Below are positions 51,392 to 59,381 of a stretch of DNA of 64,000 nucleotides, one piece after another. The translations under genes were made by a program, and so were the position numbers. Position 1 is the first letter of the stretch, and each line of letters starts with the position of its first letter. This DNA comes from Actinotalea endophytica (GTDB lineage Bacteria; Actinomycetota; Actinomycetes; Actinomycetales; Cellulomonadaceae), in NCBI RefSeq assembly GCF_025717005.1, contig NZ_JAOVZU010000010.1, forward strand, positions 1-64,000, in the 5' to 3' direction. Under the pieces are notes generated by a model, which had not been told where the DNA came from, ran no database searches, and saw only the letters and a program-made list of their open reading frames with translations.

Positions 51392-52891
51392 TCAGCCGGA
51401 CGGTGCCACGACGACCCGGTCGCGGCCCCTCGCCTTGGCCGCGTAGAGCGCGTCGTCGGCCTCGCGCAGGAGGGTGTCGGCATCGGTGTGCAGCACGGCG
51501 ATCCCGGCGCTGAGGGTCACCTGGAGCGCGGGCCCCGGCGAGCGCACCTCGAGCCCCGCGACCCGGCGCCGGCACTCCTCGGCCCGCACGGCCGCCACGT
51601 CGGCGGTCGTTCCGGGCATCAGGACCAGGAACTCCTCGCCGCCGAACCGCACGAGGACGTCGGCCACCCGGACGCAGCGGGCCAGCTCGCGCCCCACGGC
51701 GACGAGCACCTCGTCCCCGACCGCATGGCCGTAGGTGTCGTTGACCGCCTTGAAGTGGTCGAGGTCGAGCATGATCGCGCTCAACGGTTCGCCGGTCGCG
51801 AGCGAGGCCTGGACCAGCGGTTCGAGCACCCGGTCCAGGTGGCGCCGGTTGTGCAGGCCGGTGAGCCCGTCGCGGACCGTCTGCTCGGCCAGCTCGGCCC
51901 GCAGCCGCTCGATCTCGGAGATGTCGCGGATCACCGTGACCGTGCCCTGCAGGGCGCCTCCCGCCTGGCGAAGCCGGCTGATCCGGATGTCCAGCGTCAG
52001 CCCGCCGGCGACGCTGAGCACCTCGTGGTCGGTGGCGCGGAGCCGGGCGAGCAGCTCAGGACGCACGATGTCCGTCCAGTTCGCCCCGATCACCGAGCGC
52101 CCGGACCGGAACCGCCGGGTGAGCAGCTCCTGGGCCGCGGCGTTCGCACCGACGATCCGGCCACGCGCGTCGCTCACCACGATCGCGTCGGGCAGGGCCT
52201 GCAGGGTCTGGGAGGTCGAGATCGGCAGCCCCCGCGGACCGGCGCCGGTGCGATCGACCCAGAGCCAGGCCAGGGCGGTGACTCCCAGCAGCGCTCCGGC
52301 GTAGTCGACCAGCTGGTCCTCGGCGGTCGCGACACTCACCAGCAGCGCGGCCCCGGGCACCACGACCCCGACGAGCGAGGCGAGGTGCAGGGCACCGCCG
52401 GCGTCGGCCGACGCCCAGGCGGACTGCAGGTGCACGACCGCGACCACGACGATCGCGACCGTCCCGTAGACCGCGTGCACCCACAGCACCGGACCGAGCG
52501 TCGCGCGCAGAGGGTCGAGCTCGACCTGGCGCACCACGAGGTGGTGCCAGGGGTCGGTCAGCGCCGCGAGCACGACCACGGCCGGCTCGACGAGCAGCGG
52601 TCGCGAGCGCGGGTCGGCGAGCAGGTGCCCGTGGCCGCTCAGTGCGGCCGCGTAGCCCTGCGCCGCGACCAGTGCGCACGCACCGGCGACGATCACGACG
52701 TCGATGCAGACCTCCGCGGCGGCCTGCGTCGTGACGAGCTGCGCGGCCCCGCCGGCGAGCGACCACACCGCAGCGGAGCCGAGGCCGATCGACAACGGGC
52801 GGGTCAGCTCGGTGCGCCGGCGCAGCGCGACGACGAGCGCGAAGGCGGAGATCGCGGCGCTCAGGAACGAGGCGACCACCCACGGCGTCAC
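51392..52891 (-). CDS. Membrane PAS-GGDEF diguanylate cyclase
   Basis: The protein has 499 residues. Seven helices (about 1-225) resemble the 7TM N-terminus of some histidine kinases. A PAS domain (ALPDAIVVSDARGRIVGANAAAQELL) and the linker RAELAEQTVRDGLTGLHNRRHLD follow. The GGDEF domain has FGGEEF at about 416, with RVAD five residues before it as an RxxD inhibitory site. Both are intact, so it should make c-di-GMP with product feedback. GTG at 52891 overlaps the stop of the EAL gene in front of it. It is the last of a three-gene operon. Confidence 0.9.
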   Translation of the reverse strand: MTPWVVASFLSAAISAFALVVALRRRTELTRPLSIGLGSAAVWSLAGGAAQLVTTQAAAEVCIDVVIVAGACALVAAQGYAAALSGHGHLLADPRSRPLLVEPAVVVLAALTDPWHHLVVRQVELDPLRATLGPVLWVHAVYGTVAIVVVAVVHLQSAWASADAGGALHLASLVGVVVPGAALLVSVATAEDQLVDYAGALLGVTALAWLWVDRTGAGPRGLPISTSQTLQALPDAIVVSDARGRIVGANAAAQELLTRRFRSGRSVIGANWTDIVRPELLARLRATDHEVLSVAGGLTLDIRISRLRQAGGALQGTVTVIRDISEIERLRAELAEQTVRDGLTGLHNRRHLDRVLEPLVQASLATGEPLSAIMLDLDHFKAVNDTYGHAVGDEVLVAVGRELARCVRVADVLVRFGGEEFLVLMPGTTADVAAVRAEECRRRVAGLEVRSPGPALQVTLSAGIAVLHTDADTLLREADDALYAAKARGRDRVVVAPSG

Positions 52892-55125
52892 GGCGACACC
52901 CCGGCGCACAGGCACAGGCCCGGTTGGCCGTGCCCGGACGCCTGCTGCGGCACGGTGCGGTCGAGGGCGCGGATCACCGGGAGCACGTCCCCGTAGGGCA
53001 CCGGGCGGGAGAGACCGTAGCCCTGCGCCGCGTCGCAGGACATCTCCCGCAGGGCGTCGAGGGTCGCCAGGTCCTCCACGCCCTCCGCGACCGTCTCGAG
53101 GCCGAGCCGCCGTGCGAGGTCGAGCGTCGAGGCCACGATCGCCCGGCTCGCCTCGTCGGCCAGCATCCCGCTGACGAAGGACCGGTCGATCTTCAGCCGT
53201 CGCACCGGCAGGCGCTGCAGGTAGGCGAGCGAGCTGTGCCCGGTGCCGAAGTCGTCCACCGAGAGCGTGACCCCGAGCTCGGCCAGGGCCGACATCGTCG
53301 CGACCGCACGGCGGGGGTCGACCATCGCCGTGGTCTCGGTGACCTCGAGCTCGAGCACGGCAGCCGGCAGACGGTGGGCGTCCAGCGCGTGACGCACCGT
53401 GTCCACCAGCCCCGGATCGAGCAGGTCGCGGACCGACAGGTTGACGGCGACGGCCACGTGCTCGCCGGCCGCGTGCCACTCCGCGCAACGCATGAGCGCC
53501 CGGTCGAGCACGAACCGGGTCACCGCGGTGACCAGACCGGTGCGCTCGGCGGCCGGGATGAACGCCGCGGGCGGGAGCAGGCCGCGGGTCGGGTGCTGCC
53601 AGCGCACGAGGGCCTCGAGTGCGAAGACCCGGCCCCCGGCGATCCGGACCTGCGGCTGGAAGTGCACCGCGAGCTCACCGCGTCGCAACGCACCGGGGAG
53701 CTCGGCGATCAGCACCGGCGAGGCCGATCGTGCCTCGTCCACCTGACGCCCGTACGCCGCGACCCCGCCGGGCTGGAGCGTGGCCACGGCGAGCGCCAGG
53801 TCGGCTCGTTCGAGGAGCTCGTCGGCGCCCGTGCCGTCGGCCCCGACGAGCGCGAACCCCGCGGCGACGTCGACCTCGAGCGTGAAGCCGTCGAGCGTCA
53901 TCGGCGGTGCGCACGCATGCCTGATCGCGCTCGCACGACCGATGGCGTCCTCGACCGTGCCCACCTCCGGCAGCAGCACCCCGAACACGGCCGAGCCGAT
54001 CCGGGCGACGGTCGCCTCAGGTCCGGCCGCACCGAGCGCCCGGCGGGCCACCTCGCGCAGCAGGGCGTCCGCCGCCCGGGAGCCGAGCGCGTCACGCAGC
54101 TCTGTGAACCGGTCGACGTCGAGCAGCACCACGGCACCGCGCGTCGTCCCGGCGGCCTCGATCTGCCGGGCGAGCCGACCGCGGTTCGCGAGCCCGGTGA
54201 CCGGGTCGGTCTGCACCAGGTCGGCGAGGCGTCGGGTCTGGGCGTGCAGGCGGCGCACGACCACGGACGTGCGCGTCATGACCAGCCCGATCATCGCGCC
54301 GGCGATCACCAGCGCCTGCCACAGGTCGAGCGGCCCACCGACGACCAGCCCGCTCATGATCACGGCCGCACCCACCATCGAGGTGAGCGTGAGCGCGGCG
54401 ATCCGGCCGAGACCGGACTGGTGCTGGGGCCCTGGCCGGACGGTCAGGTCCACGGGACGCAGCCGCACCGCCAGGCCGAGGGTGAGGATCACCACGACGT
54501 GCACGCCGAGCGCGACGGGCCCGGGCACCACGGGCGGACCGTCCGGTCCGGGCAGCTGGCCGAGCGTGTCGGTCGCGAGCAGGAGCCCGGCGGCGCCGAC
54601 GAGCAGCCGGAACGAGGCGACCATCCGGACCCGGACGAGGGCGAGGTAGAGCACCGCGGCCGAGAGCGCGGCGAAGGCCATCGCACTCAGCCCGACGTGC
54701 CACGCCGCGAGCCCGCCGCCGAGCAGCGGTGGCACGACGAACTGGGCCACGACGGCACCCAGGCCGATCGCCATCAGCAGGGCGTCGAGGATCGGCAGGA
54801 TGTCGCGCCCGCCGGCCCGCCAGGCCAGCCAGGCGATCGCGACGGCGAGGCACAGCACGGCCAGGACGTGGGCGATCGCGAGGCCGTCGGTGAGCGAGGG
54901 GCCCCGCTCCCGGTGGAACGCGACGAAGCCGACGGTCCAGAGCGCGTCGGCCACGAGCAGGAGCAGCCACGGTCCACGCGGTGGGCCCGCAGCGGCCCGG
55001 CCGTGCCAGCCGTGGGCGACCGCCACCGTCGCGGCGACGGCGATCACGATCCAGGCAGGGGCGCCGAGCGCCACGGCGGCCGCGATCACGGCGGCCGCGA
55101 CGTAGCACAACGGGCTCGCCCTCAT
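52888..55125 (-). CDS. Membrane EAL phosphodiesterase with degenerate GGDEF domain
   Basis: The protein has 745 residues with about nine helices in the first 260. The GGDEF-like domain begins LVQTDPVTGLANRGRLARQI, but the active site is GSAVF, so it cannot act as a cyclase. The EAL domain keeps ALEALVRW (about 506), NLSVRDL, VTETTAM, DDFGTGHSSLAYLQRLPV, LKIDRSF, AEGVE and AQGYGLSRP. It is the paralogue of the protein at 48321. It overlaps both neighbours by 4 nt, so one mRNA encodes cyclase, phosphodiesterase, cyclase. Confidence 0.9.
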   Translation of the reverse strand: MRASPLCYVAAAVIAAAVALGAPAWIVIAVAATVAVAHGWHGRAAAGPPRGPWLLLLVADALWTVGFVAFHRERGPSLTDGLAIAHVLAVLCLAVAIAWLAWRAGGRDILPILDALLMAIGLGAVVAQFVVPPLLGGGLAAWHVGLSAMAFAALSAAVLYLALVRVRMVASFRLLVGAAGLLLATDTLGQLPGPDGPPVVPGPVALGVHVVVILTLGLAVRLRPVDLTVRPGPQHQSGLGRIAALTLTSMVGAAVIMSGLVVGGPLDLWQALVIAGAMIGLVMTRTSVVVRRLHAQTRRLADLVQTDPVTGLANRGRLARQIEAAGTTRGAVVLLDVDRFTELRDALGSRAADALLREVARRALGAAGPEATVARIGSAVFGVLLPEVGTVEDAIGRASAIRHACAPPMTLDGFTLEVDVAAGFALVGADGTGADELLERADLALAVATLQPGGVAAYGRQVDEARSASPVLIAELPGALRRGELAVHFQPQVRIAGGRVFALEALVRWQHPTRGLLPPAAFIPAAERTGLVTAVTRFVLDRALMRCAEWHAAGEHVAVAVNLSVRDLLDPGLVDTVRHALDAHRLPAAVLELEVTETTAMVDPRRAVATMSALAELGVTLSVDDFGTGHSSLAYLQRLPVRRLKIDRSFVSGMLADEASRAIVASTLDLARRLGLETVAEGVEDLATLDALREMSCDAAQGYGLSRPVPYGDVLPVIRALDRTVPQQASGHGQPGLCLCAGVSP

Positions 55126-56657
55126 GCGGCACCGCCGCCCGTGACGGGACCGACGACCTGGTCGCGACCGGCCCGCTTGGCCGCGTAGAGCGCGGCGTCC
55201 GCGCGGCGCAGCAGGTCGTCGGCGTCGTCTCCGGGCTCGGCCTGCGCGAGCCCGATGCTCACCGTCACCGCGACCGGGCCACGCTCGGACACCACGGTGA
55301 GGGCCGAGCAGGCGCGCCGCCACTCCTCCGCCCGGTCTCGGACGTCGTCCACCGCCGCGCCCGGCAGGAGCGCCAGGAACTCCTCCCCGCCGAACCGGAC
55401 GAGCACGTCGTCCGCGCGCAGGTCGCGGGACAGCACTCCGGCGACCGCGATGATCACCTGGTCGCCGACGGCGTGCCCGTGCCGGTCGTTGACCGACTTG
55501 AACCGGTCGATGTCGACCATCGCCGCGGTGAGCGTCGTGCTGCCGCCGAGCAGGTCGCGCTCGCCGAGCACCTGGTCGAGGTGGCGACGGTTGTGCAGCC
55601 CGGTGAGGTCGTCCCGGAGCGCCTGCTCGGCGAGCTGCGTGCGGAGCAGCTCGAGCTCGGTGACGTCCCGCGCGACGGCCACCGTGGCGACCGTGCTCCG
55701 CCCGGTCCGGATCTCGGTCGTCCGCACGTCGAGGACCGTCCCGTCCGGCGCCGTCACGGTGCCGGAGCGACGCAGTGCCTCGGCGAGCTCCGGCGTCAGC
55801 ACCGCGGACCAGTGCTTGCCCTCGGGGCCATCGGGGCTCCACCGTCCGAGCATCGCCCGCGCGGCCGGGTTCGCCTGCGCCACGATGCCGGACGCGTCGG
55901 TCACCAGGACCGCGTCACCGAGCGCGCCGAGCACCTGGTGCACGCCGAGCGGGACTCCGAGGTCGCGGCTGCGCACCAGCCGGCTCCCGAGGATCGCGAT
56001 CGTGGCGACGTAGCCGGCCGAGGCCGCGGCGACCACCAGCACGGGGTCCCGGACCAGGGCGACGCCGGCGAGCGCCGCGGCCGTCGGGGCGCCCATCGCG
56101 AGGGCTGCGACGGCGAACCGGCCCTGGTGCCCGGTGACCACGCGCGAGCGGCCCGCGACGAGCAGCGCGCCGCCCAGCACGGCCATGCCGCCCGCCACGG
56201 CCGTGTGCACGTACACCAGGGGGCCGTTGACCAGGTGCGTCACGCCGTCGGGGCCGGTGCCGACCCGCGCGAGCCGAGCAGTGAGGGCGGGGACGGCCGC
56301 GACGACGACCATCACTGCGGGTTCGAGCGCGAGCGCGGCGACCAGCCAGGGCGACCGTCCGGGTCGCCGACCGGTCATGGTGAGCGCCTGCCAGACGATC
56401 GCGGCGGCCGCAACGCCGAAGACCGGCGCACTCCAGGCGTAGATCTGCCGCTCGAGCTCGACGTCGGGGGTCATGGTCATGGCCAGTCCGGCGGCCGACC
56501 ACAGGGCGCCGCCCGCGAGCAGGACGACCGAGGGCCACACACCCTGTTCGGAGCGCGCGCGCCAGAGCATGGCGAGGCACGCCGGCACCCCGAGGGCGAC
56601 GGCGAGGGCGAACACGACCTGAGGCCCCACCGAGTCTCCGTCCTTCACCCACAACAT
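55122..56657 (-). CDS. Membrane PAS-GGDEF diguanylate cyclase, first gene of operon
   Basis: The protein has 511 residues and is built like the cyclase at 51392: seven helices (to about 235), PAS (LGDAVLVTDASGIVAQANPAARAML), LRDDLTGLHNRRHLDQVL and FGGEEF at about 424 with the inhibitory RADD just before. Activity and feedback are expected. The 61-nt gap after the FMN reductase gene holds no clear promoter, so the operon may begin with the flavin genes upstream. Confidence 0.9.
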   Translation of the reverse strand: MLWVKDGDSVGPQVVFALAVALGVPACLAMLWRARSEQGVWPSVVLLAGGALWSAAGLAMTMTPDVELERQIYAWSAPVFGVAAAAIVWQALTMTGRRPGRSPWLVAALALEPAVMVVVAAVPALTARLARVGTGPDGVTHLVNGPLVYVHTAVAGGMAVLGGALLVAGRSRVVTGHQGRFAVAALAMGAPTAAALAGVALVRDPVLVVAAASAGYVATIAILGSRLVRSRDLGVPLGVHQVLGALGDAVLVTDASGIVAQANPAARAMLGRWSPDGPEGKHWSAVLTPELAEALRRSGTVTAPDGTVLDVRTTEIRTGRSTVATVAVARDVTELELLRTQLAEQALRDDLTGLHNRRHLDQVLGERDLLGGSTTLTAAMVDIDRFKSVNDRHGHAVGDQVIIAVAGVLSRDLRADDVLVRFGGEEFLALLPGAAVDDVRDRAEEWRRACSALTVVSERGPVAVTVSIGLAQAEPGDDADDLLRRADAALYAAKRAGRDQVVGPVTGGGAA

Positions 56658-56718
56658 CGGGCAAGACGGGCACCCGCTTGAGGCTCAGGCGCCGCTTCTC
56701 ACCCCACGCTCCGGCCGC

Positions 56719-57345
56719 TCACAGGTCGGTGAGCAGCTCGGCCACCCCGCTGACGTCCCAGGGGTCGTCCTGGACGCGCGGCGGACGGCCCGCGACCAGG
56801 GCGGCGAGCTCGTCCGCGGCCCGTGCCACGCGGGCCCCGAGCGGGTGCTGCGGGTCCTCGGTCGCGAAGTCCTCGGTCGCGGCGAAGACCGCGGTCGGCA
56901 CGGTCACCGCGTGCACGTGCCCGAGCAGCGGGCGCAGCGTGTGGTCGAGTGCCAGGGCGTGGCGGCCCGTGCCCCCGGTGGCGCCCATCAGCACCGGCAC
57001 CCCGGCCAGCGCGTCCTCGGGCAGCAGGTCGACGAGGTCCTTGACCATGCCGGTGTAGGCCCCCGAGTAGATCGGCGTCACGAGGACGACCGCGTCCGCC
57101 CGGCCGACCTCGTCGAGCAGCCCGGTGAGCGCGGGCGTCGGGGTGCCGGTGAGCAGCATGGCCGTCAGGTCCCTGGCGTGCTCGCGCAGCTCGACGGTGG
57201 TGTCCGCGACGTCCAGGCCGCGGGCCCGCAGAGCGGTCACGGCCGCGGCGCGCAGCCGGTCCGCGAGCAGCCGGGTGGAGGACGGTGTGCGCAGCCCGGC
57301 GGAGATCACGAGCAGCCGCCGGGGGGCGGTCGGCCTGCCGCTCAT
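56719..57345 (-). CDS. NAD(P)H-dependent FMN reductase, CE1759-like
   Basis: The protein has 208 residues with a flavodoxin-like fold. LLVISAGLRTPSSTRLLADRL is the FMN phosphate loop, VVLVTPIYSGAYTGMVKDLVDLLP the flavin ring loop, and MGATGGTGRHALALDHTLRPLLGH follows. It supplies reduced FMN to the monooxygenase, whose stop overlaps its start by 4 nt. The paired arrangement is the one I know as CE1758/CE1759 in Corynebacterium. Confidence 0.88.
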   Translation of the reverse strand: MSGRPTAPRRLLVISAGLRTPSSTRLLADRLRAAAVTALRARGLDVADTTVELREHARDLTAMLLTGTPTPALTGLLDEVGRADAVVLVTPIYSGAYTGMVKDLVDLLPEDALAGVPVLMGATGGTGRHALALDHTLRPLLGHVHAVTVPTAVFAATEDFATEDPQHPLGARVARAADELAALVAGRPPRVQDDPWDVSGVAELLTDL

Positions 57346-58487
57346 CGCACGACCGCCTCGGGGCTCGCTCCGGTGACGGCGTCGGCGCCCGCGTAGACGG
57401 TGGCGTCCCGCGCACCACCCGCGGCGGCGACGAGCGAGGCGTGGGTGGGGGCGTCGGGTACGTGCGCGGGCCGCCCGACGGCGAGCTCGCGCCGCAGCAC
57501 CGGCACCACCTCGGCGCCGAGGATCTCGATCTGCTCGAGCACGACGTCGAGCGGGAGGCCGGCGTGGTCGATCAGGAACAGCTGGCGCTGGTAGTCGCCC
57601 ACGTGGTCGCGCATCGCGGCGTACCGGTCGATCACCTGCTGCGGGCTGCCGACCGTCAGCGGGGTGGTCTCGGTGAACTCCTCGAGCGACGGTCCGTGGC
57701 CGTAGACCGGCGCGACGTCGAAGTAGGGCCGGAACTCACGCACGGCGTCCTGCGACCGGGGTCGCATGAACACCTGACCTCCGAGCCCGACGATGGCGGT
57801 GTCGGCCGGGCCGTGGCCGTGGTGCTCCCAGCGGCGCCGGTACAGGTCGATCATCGCCGCGGTGTGCTCGATCGGCCAGAAGATGTTGTTGTGGAAGAAC
57901 CCGTCCCCGTAGTAGGCGGCCTGCTCGGCGATCTGCGGCGTGCGGATCGAGCCGTGCCAGACGAACGGCGGCACCCCGTCGAGCGGCCGGGGCGTCGAGG
58001 TGAACGACTGCAGCGGGGTGCGGAACCGCCCGGACCAGTCGACGACGTCCTCGCGCCACAGTCGCCGCAGCAGCGCGTAGTTCTCCAGGGCCAGCTCGAC
58101 GCCGTTGCGGATGTCCTGACCGAACCACGGGTAGACCGGGCCGGTGTTGCCGCGGCCCATCATGAGGTCCACGCGGCCGCCGGCGAGGTGCTGGAGCATC
58201 GCGTAGTCCTCGGCGATCTTGACCGGGTCGTTCGTGGTGATGAGAGTCGTGGAGGTCGACAGCACGATCCGTTCGGTGCGCGCCGCGACGTAGCCGAGCA
58301 TCGTGGTCGGCGACGACGGCACGAACGGCGGGTTGTGGTGCTCCCCGGTCGCGAAGACGTCGAGGCCTACCTCCTCGGCCTTGAGCGCGATGGCCACCAT
58401 CGCCGCGATCCGCTCACCCTCGGTAGGGGTCCTGCCGGTGGTGGGGTCGGGCGTCACGTCGCCCACGCTGAACACGCCGAACTGCAT
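57342..58487 (-). CDS. LLM-class (bacterial luciferase-like) flavin monooxygenase, CE1758-like
   Basis: The protein has 381 residues. MQFGVFSVGDVTPDP, FATGEHHNPPFVPSSP, LLRRLWREDVVDWSG and the C-terminal half with YGDGFFHNNIFWP fit the TIM-barrel FMNH2-dependent oxygenases. The substrate is unknown; relatives cleave organosulfur or hydrocarbon compounds. ATG at 58487 is fixed by AAGGAGG 8 nt upstream, so in-frame ATGs further up are not used. The upstream region carries a direct CAACCATC repeat. Confidence 0.88.
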   Translation of the reverse strand: MQFGVFSVGDVTPDPTTGRTPTEGERIAAMVAIALKAEEVGLDVFATGEHHNPPFVPSSPTTMLGYVAARTERIVLSTSTTLITTNDPVKIAEDYAMLQHLAGGRVDLMMGRGNTGPVYPWFGQDIRNGVELALENYALLRRLWREDVVDWSGRFRTPLQSFTSTPRPLDGVPPFVWHGSIRTPQIAEQAAYYGDGFFHNNIFWPIEHTAAMIDLYRRRWEHHGHGPADTAIVGLGGQVFMRPRSQDAVREFRPYFDVAPVYGHGPSLEEFTETTPLTVGSPQQVIDRYAAMRDHVGDYQRQLFLIDHAGLPLDVVLEQIEILGAEVVPVLRRELAVGRPAHVPDAPTHASLVAAAGGARDATVYAGADAVTGASPEAVVR

Positions 58488-58513
58488 CTCGTCCTCCTTG
58501 GTCGTGCAATATT

Positions 58514-58534
58514 CAACCATCTCGACCAACCATC
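58514..58534. promoter_or_regulatory. Direct repeat upstream of the LLM operon
   Basis: CAACCATC occurs at 58514-58521 and 58527-58534, a period of 13 bp, next to an AT-rich ATATT. It is a candidate operator for the flavin operon. Confidence 0.35.
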
Positions 58535-58597
58535 GCGCGACCCCCGGCATTCCCGGCCGGTCTACTCCTTCCCGGCCACGCGCGGGAAGATGGCCGG

Positions 58598-59308
58598 GTG
58601 AGCACCCAGATGCCGGAGCACGGTGAGCACGAAGAGCTGGGCCTGACCTACGCCGGGCTCGTGATCGGGGCCGACTCGGCCGAGCCGGTGCGGGCGACGC
58701 TGTCCGCGCTGCGCTTCAGCGGGTACCTCGGCCCGGTCGAGCAGCCTGCGGAGCGGCCCTGGCTCGTCGCGGTCGCGGACAACCCGGGTGGCGCGGTGGC
58801 CGGTGACCGCACCGGCATCGCCGCCCTCACCGCCCGGCTCGCCGAGCGCCTCGGCACCACCGTGCTCGGGGCCACGGTGCTCCGCGACCAGGTGCTGCGC
58901 CTCGACTGGGCCGGGCCCGACGCCGGGCACTACGACTCCGACCCCTCCTACGGGCTGCCCGAGGACGACGAGACGATGCCCGACCCGGTCGGCGTCGACG
59001 CGCTCGAGGGCCTCGCGCGGGCCTGCGGGCGACCCGACCAGGCCGAGGACCTCACCGAGCTGCTCGCCGAGGAGATCGACCGCACGAGCACGTACGAGTC
59101 GGAACGGCTGCGAGCGGCGCTGCGCCTGCTCGGCATGCCCGCGTGGCTGATCGCGTCGGACTCCTTGCCGCGCGACGTGCCGGGCGGGCCGGGCCGCGGC
59201 GAGGTCGCCCGGCTGCGCGCCGGGGCCTCGGGTGCCCGAGGCGTGGCCAGGGGGCTGCTCGTGCATCCGATCCGGCGCCGCAGGACACCGCGCCGGACGG
59301 ACCACTGA
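58598..59308 (+). CDS. Hypothetical protein
   Basis: The protein has 236 residues; I recognise no family. Residues 10-110 alternate beta and helix (LGLTYAGLVIGADSAEPVRATLSALRF, GTTVLGATVLRDQVLRLDW). An acidic stretch (YGLPEDDETMPDPVGVDALEGLARACG) and a basic tail (RRRRTPRRTD) follow. There is no signal peptide or membrane helix. It sits 73 bp before hypF on the same strand and could belong to the hyp transcript. GTG at 58598 is the likely start. Confidence 0.6.
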   Translation: MSTQMPEHGEHEELGLTYAGLVIGADSAEPVRATLSALRFSGYLGPVEQPAERPWLVAVADNPGGAVAGDRTGIAALTARLAERLGTTVLGATVLRDQVLRLDWAGPDAGHYDSDPSYGLPEDDETMPDPVGVDALEGLARACGRPDQAEDLTELLAEEIDRTSTYESERLRAALRLLGMPAWLIASDSLPRDVPGGPGRGEVARLRAGASGARGVARGLLVHPIRRRRTPRRTDH

Positions 59309-59381
59309 GCGTGATTGTGACGGTCAGCGCGGGTCTTACGGCCTGCGGGCCGACCGCCGCCGGATGGCAGCATCGGGACTC

